DNA of 64,000 nt from Palsa-504 sp963756575 (GCA_963756575.1 CAVWOM010000001.1:62001-126000); one strand, 5' to 3'. Counted from the first letter of the stretch, positions 1 through 10,831 are shown. Notes: a model not told the origin generated them from the letters alone. Numbers and translations: made by a program.

Positions 1-123
1 GCCGCGCTGGTGGCCGGGGCTGAGCAGGTCCTGATCACCGCGGCGGTGCCCGCCGACATCCCGACGGTGCTCGACGGCGCGCGGTTCACCGTCAGCGCGG
101 GCAGCGTCACCCGTGCCGGGTAG
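1..123 (+). CDS. recF: RecF, C-terminal end (partial)
   Basis: An open frame enters from the left edge and stops at 121-123, giving the last 40 residues of a protein. The local sequence (VLITAAVPADIP, then VLDGARFTVSAG) fits the C-terminus of actinobacterial RecF, the SMC-like ATPase that loads RecA at gaps. The identification rests mainly on context: the next genes are DUF721, gyrB and gyrA, the standard order downstream of dnaA-dnaN-recF. The stop overlaps the GTG start of the next gene by 11 bases, which suggests translational coupling. The start, Walker A motif and most of the gene lie outside the window. Confidence 0.8.
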   Translation, partial: AALVAGAEQVLITAAVPADIPTVLDGARFTVSAGSVTRAG

Positions 124-727
124 GGCGCCCCGGCCAGGGCGGGCGGCGCCCGATCTAACCGGGCCGGGCCGCGGTCCGGACCGGGCGCGGCTGGCGGTCG
201 AGGCGCTCGCCGTGGCCAAGGCGGACGCGCGGGGCCGGGGCGACATGCCGGCCGGCTTCGGCCGCGGGCAGGGGCAGGACCACAACGATGATCCCGAACG
301 AGCGGGCGGATCCGCCGACGTCCACGGCTTGCCCGGGTCGGCGGGCGCCGGGCGGCGCGGACGTCTGCGCCGGGAGGACCCGCAGCTGCTGGCCAGCGCC
401 ATCGGCGGGCTGCTCGACGCGCACGGCTGGCAGCAGCGGGCCGCGATGGGCTCGGTGTTCGGCCGGTGGGCCGAGATCGTCGGCGGTGACCTGGCCGCGC
501 ACACCCAGCCGGACAGCTATGCCGACGGCGAGCTGGCGGTCACGGCGGATTCGACCGCCTGGGCCACTCAGGTCCGGCTGCTCGCCCCGGTGCTCGTCAA
601 GCGGCTCAACGCCGAGCTCGGCGACGGCTCGGTCCGCCGGGTCAAGGTCCGCGGTCCGGCCGGGCCGCGGCCGCGCGGCGGATGGCGGGTTCCCGGCAGT
701 AAAGGTCCCGGCGACACGTACGGATAA
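113..727 (+). CDS. DUF721 (DciA-like) protein between recF and gyrB
   Basis: This 204-residue protein has a disordered, Arg/Gly-rich N-terminus. A DUF721 domain covers about residues 85-195, including VFGRWAEIVGGDLAAHTQP and STAWATQVRLLAPVLVKRLN, and the protein ends GPGDTYG as in Streptomyces homologues. DUF721 proteins are related to DciA, a helicase-associated initiation factor; the actinobacterial member between recF and gyrB is an RNA/DNA-binding candidate of unproven role. I chose the GTG at 113 because it gives the recF overlap and keeps the conserved N-terminal helix (RLAVEALAVAKADARGRGD). Overlapping frames here are shadows. Confidence 0.85.
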   Translation: MPGRAPRPGRAAPDLTGPGRGPDRARLAVEALAVAKADARGRGDMPAGFGRGQGQDHNDDPERAGGSADVHGLPGSAGAGRRGRLRREDPQLLASAIGGLLDAHGWQQRAAMGSVFGRWAEIVGGDLAAHTQPDSYADGELAVTADSTAWATQVRLLAPVLVKRLNAELGDGSVRRVKVRGPAGPRPRGGWRVPGSKGPGDTYG

Positions 728-848
728 TCCCAGGCAGGTGCGACACCGGCCCGAAGACGACCGTGGCTGTCGGTGCCTGAAGGTAAAATGAATTTGCGCA
801 CAGATGGCCACATCGCGGGGGGCTGGGGCTGCGCTTTGAAGAAGCAGG

Positions 849-2786
<1,938 letters not shown>

Positions 2787-2826
2787 CCTGCCGGGCGTCA
2801 GCACACAATCTGAGGATTACACAAAA

Positions 2827-5448
2827 GTGACTGAAGTTACCGATGCCACGGGTGGCGGCGGCGGGCACGACCGTACCGAGCCGGTTGACATCCAGTACGA
2901 GATGCAGCGCAGCTACATCGACTACGCGATGTCGGTCATCGTCGGGCGGGCGCTGCCCGACGTCAGGGACGGCCTCAAGCCGGTCCACGTGCGGATCCTG
3001 TACGCGATGCTGGACGGCGGCTACCGGCCCGACCGGGGCTTCTTCAAGTGCTCGCGGGTCGTCGGCGACGTCATGGGTAACTACCACCCGCACGGCGACA
3101 GCGCGATCTACGACGCGCTGGTGCGGATGGCGCAGCCCTGGTCCATGCGGATGCCGCTGATCGACAGCCAGGGCAACTTCGGCTCCCCGGGCAACGACCC
3201 GCCCGCGGCCATGCGCTACACCGAGTGCCGCCTCGCCCCGCTGGCGATGGAGATGCTGCGGGACATCAACGAGGACACGGTCGATTTCCGGGAGAACTAC
3301 GACGGCCGGTCATCCGAGCCCGTGGTGCTGCCCAGCCGGTTCCCGAACCTGCTGATCAACGGGTCGGAGGGGATCGCGGTCGGCATGGCCACCAAGATCC
3401 CGCCGCACAACCTGCGCGAGGTCGCCTCCGGCGTCGCCTGGTACCTGGACAACTTCGACGCGTCCGACGAGGAACTGCTGGACGCGCTGATGGAGCGGGT
3501 CAAGGGCCCGGACTTTCCCACCCGCGGCCTGATCGTGGGCCGGCGCGGGATCAGGGACGCCTACCAGACCGGGCGCGGCTCGATCATCATGCGGGCCGTG
3601 GTCGAGGTCGAGGAGGACGCCCGCGGCCGGGCCCAGCTCGTGGCCAAGGAACTGCCCTTCCAGGTCAACCCGGACAACCTGGCCCAGAAGATCGCCGAGC
3701 TGGTCAAGGACGGCAAGATCAGCGGCATCGCCGACGTCCGGGACGAGAGCAGCGGCCGGACCGGCCAGCGCCTGGTCATCGTGCTCAAGCGGGACGCGGT
3801 GGCCAAGGTCGTCCTGAACAACCTCTACAAGCACACCCAGCTGCAGGAGACGTTCGGCGCCAACATGCTGGCCCTGGTCGACGGCGTGCCGCGCACGCTG
3901 CGCCTGGACCAGATGATCAGGTACTGGGTCACGCACCAGGTCGAGGTCATCGTCCGGCGCACCAAGTTCCGGCTGCGGAAGGCCACCGAGCGGCTGCACA
4001 TCGTGGCCGCGCTGCTCAAGGCCATCGACCGGATCGACGAGGTCATCGCGCTGATCCGGGCGAGCGCCTCGGCGTCCGAGGCCCAGCAGGGCCTGATGGG
4101 GCTGCTGGACATCGACGAGATCCAGGCCCGCGCGATCCTGGACATGCAGCTGCGCAAGCTGGCCGCGCTGGAGCGGCAGGAACTGGTCAACGAGCGGGAC
4201 GACCTGGAAGCCAAGATCGCCGACTACGAGGACATCCTGGCCTCGCCGGAGCGGCAGCGGCAGATCGTCGGCACCGAGCTGGCCGAGATCGTCCACAAGT
4301 TCGGTGACGACCGGCGCACCGAGATCGTCGCCTACGACGGCGAAGTGGCCGACGAGGACCTGATCGCCGAGGAAGACGTCGCGGTCACCATCACCTACGG
4401 CGGGTACGCCAAGCGGACCAAGACCGACCTGTACCGGGCGCAGCGGCGCGGCGGCAAGGGCATCCGCGGCGCCCAGCTGCGGACCGACGACATCGTCGAT
4501 CACTTCTTCATCACCACGACCCACCACTGGATCTTGTTCTTCACCAACAAGGGCCGGGTCTACCGGGCCAAGGGCTACGAGCTGCCCGACGCCGGGCGCG
4601 ACGCCCGCGGCCAGCACGTGGCCAACCTGCTGGCCTTCCAGCCGGACGAGCGGATCGCCGAGGTGCTCGCGCTGCGCGACTACCAGGTGGCGCCGTACCT
4701 GGTGCTGGCCACCCGCAGCGGGCTGGTGAAGAAGTCCCGGCTGAGCGACTTCGACTCCCCCCGGTCCGGCGGCATCATCGCGATCAACCTGCGCGAGGAC
4801 GACGAGGTCATCGCGGCCCGGCTGGTCTCCCCCGAGGAGGACCTGCTGCTGGTCAGCAAGAGCGCGCAGGCCATCAGGTTCCACGCCGACGACGACTCGA
4901 TGCGGCCGATGGGCCGGGCTACCTCGGGCGTCATCGGGATGCGCTTCAACGAAGGCGACGCGCTGCTCGGCATGTACGTGGTCAGGGACGGCGGCGACCT
5001 GCTGGTGGCCACCGGCAACGGGTACGCCAAGCGGACCCCGGCCGACGCCTACCCGGTGCAGGGCCGCGGTGGCCGCGGCGTGGTCACGGCGAAGATCGTC
5101 GAGGCCCGCGGGGAGCTGATCGGCGCGCTGATGGTGCACCCCAGCGACGAGATTTTCGCGATCACGTCCGCGGGCGGGGTCATCAGGACCAGCGCTGGCG
5201 AGGTCAAGCAGTCGAGCCGGCAAACCATGGGTGTACGGCTGATGAACCTGGCTTCCGGGGACAGCGTGGTGGGCTTGGCGCTCAACGCGGAGTCTGCCGA
5301 AGCGGAGTCTCTCGAAGAGGACGACGAGCTGGCTGACCAGGACATTTCCGCTGATCTGGCGGGGCTGTCCGGCGAGGCGGACCTGGCTGTGACGGAGGTC
5401 GCGGACGCCGAGGATCCCGAGGACGAGAACGAGGACGCGGAGGATTAA
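2827..5448 (+). CDS. gyrA: DNA gyrase subunit A
   Basis: The 873-residue DNA breakage-reunion subunit. The catalytic tyrosine is Y131 in MRYTECRL. The quinolone-resistance region HGDSAIYD has Ser92 and Asp96, the residues found in drug-susceptible enzymes. The C-terminal beta-pinwheel carries the GyrA box QRRGGKG at about 539-545, needed for DNA wrapping and negative supercoiling, so this is gyrase rather than topoisomerase IV. The tail after residue 825 is highly acidic. The GTG start at 2827 follows a GAGGA ribosome-binding site. The long antisense open frame across this gene is a GC-bias shadow. Confidence 0.98.
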   Translation: MTEVTDATGGGGGHDRTEPVDIQYEMQRSYIDYAMSVIVGRALPDVRDGLKPVHVRILYAMLDGGYRPDRGFFKCSRVVGDVMGNYHPHGDSAIYDALVRMAQPWSMRMPLIDSQGNFGSPGNDPPAAMRYTECRLAPLAMEMLRDINEDTVDFRENYDGRSSEPVVLPSRFPNLLINGSEGIAVGMATKIPPHNLREVASGVAWYLDNFDASDEELLDALMERVKGPDFPTRGLIVGRRGIRDAYQTGRGSIIMRAVVEVEEDARGRAQLVAKELPFQVNPDNLAQKIAELVKDGKISGIADVRDESSGRTGQRLVIVLKRDAVAKVVLNNLYKHTQLQETFGANMLALVDGVPRTLRLDQMIRYWVTHQVEVIVRRTKFRLRKATERLHIVAALLKAIDRIDEVIALIRASASASEAQQGLMGLLDIDEIQARAILDMQLRKLAALERQELVNERDDLEAKIADYEDILASPERQRQIVGTELAEIVHKFGDDRRTEIVAYDGEVADEDLIAEEDVAVTITYGGYAKRTKTDLYRAQRRGGKGIRGAQLRTDDIVDHFFITTTHHWILFFTNKGRVYRAKGYELPDAGRDARGQHVANLLAFQPDERIAEVLALRDYQVAPYLVLATRSGLVKKSRLSDFDSPRSGGIIAINLREDDEVIAARLVSPEEDLLLVSKSAQAIRFHADDDSMRPMGRATSGVIGMRFNEGDALLGMYVVRDGGDLLVATGNGYAKRTPADAYPVQGRGGRGVVTAKIVEARGELIGALMVHPSDEIFAITSAGGVIRTSAGEVKQSSRQTMGVRLMNLASGDSVVGLALNAESAEAESLEEDDELADQDISADLAGLSGEADLAVTEVADAEDPEDENEDAED

Positions 5449-5639
5449 TCCGGGCGATTGTGTAAGGTCACCTAGTACAGCTGACTTTTCAGGCTGACTG
5501 ACGGGCAACGGTTTCGGGGGCAGAAGCGTCCCATGAGTATGGCGAAGAACGTCAAACGCGGCCTTCTTCGCATAGGTGGTCATATGGGCGTCGTGTCCGG
5601 AGATAACCTCGTGAGGGTCTGGATCAGAGGGAGGACGGC

Positions 5640-6980
5640 TTGGACAGGCGCACGGATAGGCCCGGTGACCCGGGCAGAGGCTCGCCTACCATGGTGACCT
5701 CGCGAGCCACGGGTGACGACCTGATCGAAGACCAGGACACCCCGTCGGCTGACATCGCGTCGCCGCCCAGGTCGTCGGCCCGCAAGCCGGCCGCGGCCAA
5801 GTCGGCCAAGAGCGCACCAGCGAGCGGAAAGCAAGATGCCGCCGCCCAGGACGCCCCGGCCCGGGACGCCAAGGCCAACGGCGCGCCGAAGGAAGCCACC
5901 CGTCCGGCTCCGGCGGACGCCACGGTCCTTGACCGTATACCCGCGCTGCCCGCCGACGGCATCGGGTCAGCGCGCGGCGCCAAGCCCAAGGAGGCCGAGG
6001 AAGCCCCGAAGCCGGTGGCGTCTGAGCCGGCTCCGGGCAAGCCGTCCGGCGACTCGTCCGTGCCCACCTTCGGCCCGCCGCCCTCGGCCCCGGCCCCGCC
6101 GGCCTTCGAGGACCCGGTCATCTCCTACTCCGCGGAAGCGGCCACGAAGTCGCCCGGCGACGCCTCCGCCACCAGTTCCCCGGCTGGCGGTTCGGCGTCT
6201 GGCGGTTCGGCGTCTGGCACCGCCGCCTCCGGGACCAGTTCGTCCGCCGCGGCCGAGACGTCGTCGATGCCGCCGGCCGCCTTCGCGTGGGAGATGCCGG
6301 ACCCGCCGCCCAACTCGCCATCGTCCCCGGCGCGCGCCTTCCTGCGCTCGGGCCTGACCGCGAAGAACCCCGCCCCGGCCAAGACGGCCCCGTCCGCCTC
6401 CGCGGGCAAGGCGGCCACAGCCGAGGCCCCGGCGCGCGGCGCGGCCCCGACCCGTCCGGGCCAGAGCGGTTCGGCCCGGGGCGACACGGCACGAGGTGAT
6501 TCGGCCCGGGGTGATTCGACCCGGAGCGGTCCGGTTACGCTCGGGCCGCCGCGAAGCGGCCCGGGCAAGGCCAGTACGCAGAAGGGCAAGAAAGCACAGT
6601 CCAAGCGGGGAGCGCGGCAGGCGCACCTGACCATCGCGCGGGTCGAGCCGTGGTCGGTGATGAAGTTCAGCTTCGTGGTCTCGCTGGTCGCCTTCGTGAT
6701 CTTGTTCGTGGCGGTCAGCATCCTCTACGGGGCCCTGTCCGGGCTTGGCGTTTTCGACTCGCTGCAGCGCGTGGTGTCCAGCCTGACGTCCAGCCAGGGT
6801 TCGAATGGCGTGAACGCGAAGGCCTGGTTCTCGGCTTCACGGGTGCTCGGCTACACCGCCCTGCTCGGATCGCTGAACATCGTCCTGATCACCGCGATGT
6901 CCACGATCGGCTCCGTGGTGTACAACCTGACCTCGCGGCTCGTCGGCGGGGTCGAGGTCACCCTCCGGGAAACCGAGTAA
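5640..6980 (+). CDS. DUF3566 membrane protein downstream of gyrA
   Basis: This 446-residue protein has two parts. Residues 1-330 are Ala/Pro/Ser-rich and look disordered, with short repeats (GGSASGGSASG and RGDSARGDS). From about 335 a DUF3566 domain follows, with two transmembrane segments: roughly 339-364 (FSFVVSLVAFVILFVAVSI) and 400-425 (LGYTALLGSLNIVLITAMS). It sits where Mycobacterium tuberculosis has Rv0007, a conserved membrane protein of unknown function. The TTG at 5640 is preceded by GAGGGAGG at good spacing. The ATG at 5691 is a weaker alternative. The 190 bases between gyrA and this gene probably hold its promoter, but I see no convincing hexamers. Confidence 0.85.
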   Translation: MDRRTDRPGDPGRGSPTMVTSRATGDDLIEDQDTPSADIASPPRSSARKPAAAKSAKSAPASGKQDAAAQDAPARDAKANGAPKEATRPAPADATVLDRIPALPADGIGSARGAKPKEAEEAPKPVASEPAPGKPSGDSSVPTFGPPPSAPAPPAFEDPVISYSAEAATKSPGDASATSSPAGGSASGGSASGTAASGTSSSAAAETSSMPPAAFAWEMPDPPPNSPSSPARAFLRSGLTAKNPAPAKTAPSASAGKAATAEAPARGAAPTRPGQSGSARGDTARGDSARGDSTRSGPVTLGPPRSGPGKASTQKGKKAQSKRGARQAHLTIARVEPWSVMKFSFVVSLVAFVILFVAVSILYGALSGLGVFDSLQRVVSSLTSSQGSNGVNAKAWFSASRVLGYTALLGSLNIVLITAMSTIGSVVYNLTSRLVGGVEVTLRETE

Positions 6981-7005
6981 CGCCGTACCGGGAAAGCACG
7001 GTAAC

Positions 7006-7035
7006 ATCGCGGGAGCGGACGAGGCGTCCCGCGAT
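7006..7035 (+). terminator. GC-rich hairpin after the DUF3566 gene
   Basis: A perfect 9-base inverted repeat, ATCGCGGGA (7006-7014) and TCCCGCGAT (7027-7035), with a 12-base loop, starts 26 bases after the DUF3566 stop. No T-run follows, which is common for actinobacterial intrinsic terminators. It separates the gyrase-region transcript from tRNA-Ile. Confidence 0.45.
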
Positions 7036-7137
7036 GGGTAAGGTCGCAAACCACGGCACAACGCGCCTCCCGGGTGCGGTAGGATAATGACCGCGCCAGT
7101 TTCCGCAGGTCAGGCGGATAATGCCGTGGTTCGGCAT

Positions 7138-7214
7138 GGGGTTATAGCTCAGTCGGTTAGAGCGCGTCCCTGATAAGGACGAGGCCCGTGGTTCAAGTCC
7201 ACGTAACCCCACCA
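7138..7214 (+). tRNA. ileT: tRNA-Ile (anticodon GAT), CCA encoded
   Basis: A full cloverleaf is visible: acceptor stem GGGGTTA/TAACCCC, D-arm with AGCTCAGTCGGTTAGAGC, anticodon stem CGTCC/GGACG with loop CTGATAA (anticodon GAT), and T-loop GGTTCAAGTCC. Discriminator A is at 7211 and CCA is encoded at 7212-7214. Its position after the gyrA/DUF3566 genes is conserved in actinobacteria. Confidence 0.97.
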
Positions 7215-7401
7215 CTCACTCCTTTGTCAGTTCTCGTACCTCTCCCCCGGGCCATCCGGCCTGCGCGGCACGCCGATCGGCGGACTAGGCTGGCGGACAT
7301 GGCCGTTAGACGGCCTTTGCTAAGCTGCCGTACACCCGCGGAGGGCGGACTCTTTTCCCGCCGGCCGCTTTCGATGTCATCGAGCTGGAGGATTCCTCGC
7401 T

Positions 7402-7524
7402 GTGAAGAAGCTCATCGCGCTCGCCGTACTCGGGCTGGGTGCGTTCGCCGTATGGCGCAAGGTCCAGTCCGACCGTGCCGAACTCGACCTGTGGACCGAG
7501 GCCACCGCGGCCGACGAGGACTGA
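7402..7524 (+). CDS. DLW-39 family miniprotein (40 aa)
   Basis: A 40-residue protein beginning MKKLIALAVLGLGAF and ending with the hallmark AELDLWTEAT followed by an acidic tail. The N-terminal hydrophobic stretch (residues 4-18) could be a single membrane anchor, with a basic segment RKVQSDR after it. It matches the actinobacterial DLW-39 family, a very short conserved protein of unknown function found near the tRNA-Ile/tRNA-Ala genes. The GTG at 7402 has a GGAGGA site 10 bases upstream. It is too short for most gene callers. Confidence 0.85.
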   Translation: MKKLIALAVLGLGAFAVWRKVQSDRAELDLWTEATAADED

Positions 7525-7588
7525 ACCGCGGTCGGAGGCAATGTCCGGCCGCCGCCGGGAAGCTGAGCCGGCGCTAGGAGGTAAGCAG

Positions 7589-8290
7589 GTGAGCGATACG
7601 TCTGGTGTATCGCTGGTCTGCTGTGACGTAGTCGGGGCGGCCGCCGTCGATGGCAGCGTCCTGGAGCGCGCGTTCGCCGAGGCGATCGCCACCCAGGGCG
7701 TGGTCACCGGCACCGCGGCGTACGTCAGGTCGATGGTCCAGTTCGACCGGACGCGCGGGTGGCCGCCCGGCGACGTCATGCGGAGCCTGTTCCCCGAGGA
7801 CGAGATCCGCGCCCAGGCCGCCAGCCACGCCTTCGAGCGGTCGTTCCAGGCGGCCCTGGACCGGTTCGGGGTCCTGCCGCTCCCCGGCGCCAGTGAGGCG
7901 CTGGCCAAGCTCTCCGCGGCGGGTATCAAGATCTGCCTGATGTCCTCCCTGTCCAGGCCCGCGCTCGGCCTGGTCCTCGAGCACCTCGACTGGTCGCAGC
8001 GCGCCGACCTGGTGCTGAGCGCGGACGACGTGGACCGGGGCTTTCCCTGGCCCGATCTCGTCCTCACCGCCGTCCTGCGGACGGGGATCGGCGACGTGAG
8101 CGAGGTGGCCATGGTCACCTCCACCGAGGGCGGGGCGCTGGCCGCGCGGCGGGCCGGATCCCGTTTGGTCGTCGGCGTGCTCAGCGACGTCGACGACGCG
8201 AGCAGGCTGCGCCGGGCGGGGGCCACCCACCTGCTGTCCGACATCGGCGAACTGCCCGACCTGGTAACCACCTCTTTCGCCAGGTTATGA
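7589..8290 (+). CDS. HAD-superfamily phosphonatase-like protein, catalytically degenerate
   Basis: A 233-residue HAD fold close to the phosphonatase-like hydrolases. Motif I is CCDVVGAAAVD, which keeps the nucleophile Asp but lacks the usual Thr after Gly. Motif II is SSLSRP and the PWPDLVL segment is present. Motif III/IV, normally GDTxxD for Mg2+ binding, reads TSTEGG near residue 173, so the metal-binding acids are gone. Most of the remaining framework is well conserved, so this could be a pseudoenzyme or a binding protein. The start at GTG 7589 is set by an AGGAGGT site ending 7 bases before it. The open frame to 7439 upstream is not needed. The fpg/nei gene follows after 29 bases. Confidence 0.75.
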   Translation: MSDTSGVSLVCCDVVGAAAVDGSVLERAFAEAIATQGVVTGTAAYVRSMVQFDRTRGWPPGDVMRSLFPEDEIRAQAASHAFERSFQAALDRFGVLPLPGASEALAKLSAAGIKICLMSSLSRPALGLVLEHLDWSQRADLVLSADDVDRGFPWPDLVLTAVLRTGIGDVSEVAMVTSTEGGALAARRAGSRLVVGVLSDVDDASRLRRAGATHLLSDIGELPDLVTTSFARL

Positions 8291-8319
8291 GGGCCCCGGC
8301 CCGTGGCAGACTGTAAGAC

Positions 8320-9183
8320 ATGCCGGAACTGCCGGAAGTAGAATCGCTGGCCGCCTTCCTGCGCGAGCACGCCACCGGCCACGCCATCGCCCGGGCCGAC
8401 GCGGCCTCGTTCTCGGTGCTGAAGACGTTCGACCCGCCGCTGACCGACCTGACCGGCCATGTGATCACCGGCGTCGGGCGGCACGGCAAGTTCCTCGACC
8501 TGGCCACCGACCAGGGCCTGCACCTGATCACGCACCTGGCCCGCGCGGGCTGGCTGCGCTGGCGCGATGACCTGCCGTCGGCGCCGCCCAAGCCGGGCAA
8601 GAGCCCGCTGGCGTTCCGGCTCCGGCTGGACGACGGCTCCGGCTTCGACCTGACCGAGCAGGGCACGAAGAAGCGCCTCGCGGTCTACCTGGTCCGCGAT
8701 CCGGCCGAGGTGCCCGGGGTGGCCACCCTTGGCCCCGACCCGCTGGCCGCCGACTTCACCGTGGACACCCTGGCCGGCCTGCTGGACGGCCGCCGTACCC
8801 AGGTCAAGGGCGTGCTGCGAGACCAGCACATCATCGCCGGCATCGGCAACGCCTACTCCGACGAGGTGCTGCACGCCGCGAAGATGTCCCCGTTCAAGAT
8901 CGCGTCCAGCCTGACCCCGGCCGACGTGGCCACCCTGTACGACGCGATCAAGACCACGCTGGGCGACGCGGTGAAACGTTCGGCGGGCCTGGCCGCGGCG
9001 GACCTGAAGGGCGAGAAGAAGAGCGGCCTGCGGGTGCACGGCCGGGCCGGGCAGGAATGCGCGGTCTGCGGCGACACCATCCGGGAGGTCTCGTTCGCCG
9101 ACTCGGCCTTGCAGTACTGCCCGACCTGCCAGACCGGCGGCAAGCCCCTGGCCGACCGGCGGCTGTCCCGGCTGCTCAAGTAG
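8320..9183 (+). CDS. Fpg/Nei family DNA glycosylase-AP lyase
   Basis: A 287-residue base-excision repair enzyme that removes oxidised bases and cleaves the abasic site. The N-terminus MPELPEVES supplies the catalytic Pro (after Met removal) and Glu. The conserved Lys lies in GRHGKFL at about residue 57. The helix-two-turn-helix motif includes IIAGIGNAYSDEVLHAAKMSP. The C-terminal zinc finger CAVC...CPTC has all four cysteines and ends ADRRLSRLLK, as in intact family members. It cannot be assigned confidently to Fpg (8-oxoG) rather than Nei (oxidised pyrimidines). Confidence 0.93.
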   Translation: MPELPEVESLAAFLREHATGHAIARADAASFSVLKTFDPPLTDLTGHVITGVGRHGKFLDLATDQGLHLITHLARAGWLRWRDDLPSAPPKPGKSPLAFRLRLDDGSGFDLTEQGTKKRLAVYLVRDPAEVPGVATLGPDPLAADFTVDTLAGLLDGRRTQVKGVLRDQHIIAGIGNAYSDEVLHAAKMSPFKIASSLTPADVATLYDAIKTTLGDAVKRSAGLAAADLKGEKKSGLRVHGRAGQECAVCGDTIREVSFADSALQYCPTCQTGGKPLADRRLSRLLK

Positions 9184-9242
9184 TTGGGACCTGGTCCGTA
9201 AAGGACGCGCTCCAACCGGGTACCCTGGGCGGAAGGCATCTC

Positions 9243-9315
9243 GGGGCTATAGCTCAGCTGGAAGAGCACTTGGTTTGCATCCAAGGGGTCAGGGGTTCAA
9301 GTCCCCTTAGCTCCA
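9243..9315 (+). tRNA. alaT: tRNA-Ala (anticodon TGC)
   Basis: Cloverleaf with acceptor stem GGGGCTA/TAGCTCC (one G-U pair), D-arm AGCTCAGCTGG...AGAGC, anticodon stem CTTGG/CCAAG with loop TTTGCAT (anticodon TGC), and T-arm GGGGTTCAAGTCCCC. The discriminator is A at 9315. CCA is not encoded, unlike the tRNA-Ile 2 kb upstream. Confidence 0.97.
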
Positions 9316-9334
9316 CGCATTATTTCGGACGACC

Positions 9335-9865
9335 TCAGGCCGAGATGTAGTCCAGGACAAGGCGGAGATTGTCCGCCACCGGCTCCATCGCATCGACGGT
9401 GAGCCGGTCCGTTGTCAAGGGGAGCAGTTCGGCCCGCATCCGCTCGACAAAATCCCACCCGACCTCGTGCCACCCCGGAATGCCACGGACCCGGCCCTCG
9501 ACCCGCTCGCGGTGGATGGACTCGTCGGAGCAGATGCACTCGATCAGGAACCAGCGGGCCGGGAACCGGGCGGCGGACTCGCGCCATGACACGACCTCGC
9601 TCTCGCTCACCAGGGCGTCGACGATCGCGTCCTGGCCGAGCATCAGCTGCCGGGTGACCAGCGTTCCCAGCAGTCCCAGCCGTGCGGCCAGGTACTCAAA
9701 GCGATTAACCTTGGCCAGCGCAGGCTTGATCGCTCCCATGAGCCAGTCCGCGGCGAATGCCGGGACGCCGGCCGACCGCGCCACCTGCTCAGCCAGCATC
9801 GACTTACCCGTACCAGGCAGTCCGGTGAAGATGATCACCCGCGATTGCGCACTGGTGCCGCCCAT
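9335..9865 (-). CDS. P-loop ATP-binding kinase-like protein
   Basis: A 176-residue soluble protein with a clear Walker A motif, FTGLPGTGKSMLAE, near residue 13. A hydrophobic beta-strand then Asp (DAIVDAL) at about 77-83 is the likely Walker B region. Size and layout suit the zeta-toxin/AAA-33 group of small nucleotide-dependent kinases, which phosphorylate small molecules or sugars. The substrate cannot be read from the sequence. No antitoxin-like partner is adjacent, so a toxin role is not supported. It stands alone, convergent with tRNA-Ala. The 216 bases upstream show nothing recognisable. Confidence 0.7.
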   Translation of the reverse strand: MGGTSAQSRVIIFTGLPGTGKSMLAEQVARSAGVPAFAADWLMGAIKPALAKVNRFEYLAARLGLLGTLVTRQLMLGQDAIVDALVSESEVVSWRESAARFPARWFLIECICSDESIHRERVEGRVRGIPGWHEVGWDFVERMRAELLPLTTDRLTVDAMEPVADNLRLVLDYISA

Positions 9866-10081
9866 GCCAGCAGGCTAGCGCCTTCTGCTTCCCGGGCACT
9901 CCTCTCCACAGGCTCTCCCCACGCCGTCCACAGGTGAAGGGGACATGGGGGTGGCCTGAAGCGCGGCCGACGTTCTGGCGTGGCCAGCCAGGTCCGGCTT
10001 AATAGGGATGCACGGCGTATGGCGAGCCGCTAGGTTCAGCCCGGCAGCCGTGGCGGAATCCGTATCGGAGGACCGGCCAGT

Positions 10082-10831
10082 ATGGATGATCTTCCACGCA
10101 GGTATGTGATCCGGGAGAGCAGCCACCGCATTCACAATCCGTTCAGCGACGAGAAGCTGGCTACCTTGGGGCGCGCGTTGTCCCTGTCCGCCGGGACGAG
10201 CGTGCTCGACCTGGCCTGCGGGTCCGGGGAGATGCTGTGCACCTGGGCGCGTGATCACGAGCTGACCGGCACCGGGGTTGATATCAGCACCGCGTTCATC
10301 GGATCCGCGCGGGCCGTGCCGTCGAGCTGGATGTCGCGGACCGGGTTACCTTCGTCCACGGGGACGCTGCGGGCTACGTCGCTGAACGGCCGGTGGGTGT
10401 CGCTGCCTGCATCGGGGCGACCTGGATCGGGGACGGCGTGGCCGGGACGGTTGAGTTGCTGCGGCGCAGCCTCAGCCCGGGAGGCATCATGCTGGTCGGC
10501 GAACCGTACTGGCGTCGGCGAGCCGCCCGATCAGGCCACCGCCGAAGGCTGCGACGGGATCGGCCATGAGGACTGGCTGCCGCTGCCGGAGCTGATCGAG
10601 TCATTCGGCCCGCTCGGCTGCGATGTCGTCGAGATGGTGCTGGCCGATCAAGACAGCTGGGACCGTTACGTCGCAGCGTCATGGCTGAACATCCGCCGCT
10701 GGCTCGACGCCAATCCGCATGACGAGCTAGCCGATGAAATGCGCGCCGAACTGGCATCCGATCCGGCCCGGCATGCCCGGTACCGGCGCGAGTACCTCGG
10801 CTGGGGTGTCTTCGCCTTGATGAACCGCTGA
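10082..10831 (+). CDS. Class I SAM-dependent methyltransferase with two compensating frame breaks
   Basis: The N-terminal frame gives a methyltransferase fold with motif I VLDLACGSGEM at about residue 41. Between about 10311-10320 and 10511-10522 the continuous frame encodes nonsense. The next frame there reads like the family (RAVELDVADRVTFVHGDA, then GGIMLVGEPYW). After 10522 the first frame resumes with EPPDQATAEG and a normal C-terminus. So one base seems missing near 10315 and one extra near 10515. Either both are sequencing errors and the gene is intact, or a segment of about 65 residues is scrambled. The substrate is unknown. The 3' end overlaps the convergent PQ-loop gene by 166 bases. 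Confidence 0.6.
   Translation: MDDLPRRYVIRESSHRIHNPFSDEKLATLGRALSLSAGTSVLDLACGSGEMLCTWARDHELTGTGVDISTAFIGSARAVPSSWMSRTGLPSSTGTLRATSLNGRWVSLPASGRPGSGTAWPGRLSCCGAASAREASCWSANRTGVGEPPDQATAEGCDGIGHEDWLPLPELIESFGPLGCDVVEMVLADQDSWDRYVAASWLNIRRWLDANPHDELADEMRAELASDPARHARYRREYLGWGVFALMNR

Noticed and set aside
3310..5583. Long minus-strand frame opposite gyrA
   Set aside because: Antisense shadow of a certain gene.
7306..9039. 577-codon minus-strand frame opposite DLW-39, HAD and Fpg/Nei
   Set aside because: The three plus-strand genes have clear family motifs and ribosome-binding sites; the antisense frame has none.
9335..9865. Zeta-type toxin
   Set aside because: Only the P-loop fold is shared; there is no antitoxin gene next to it and a solitary kinase is more likely.
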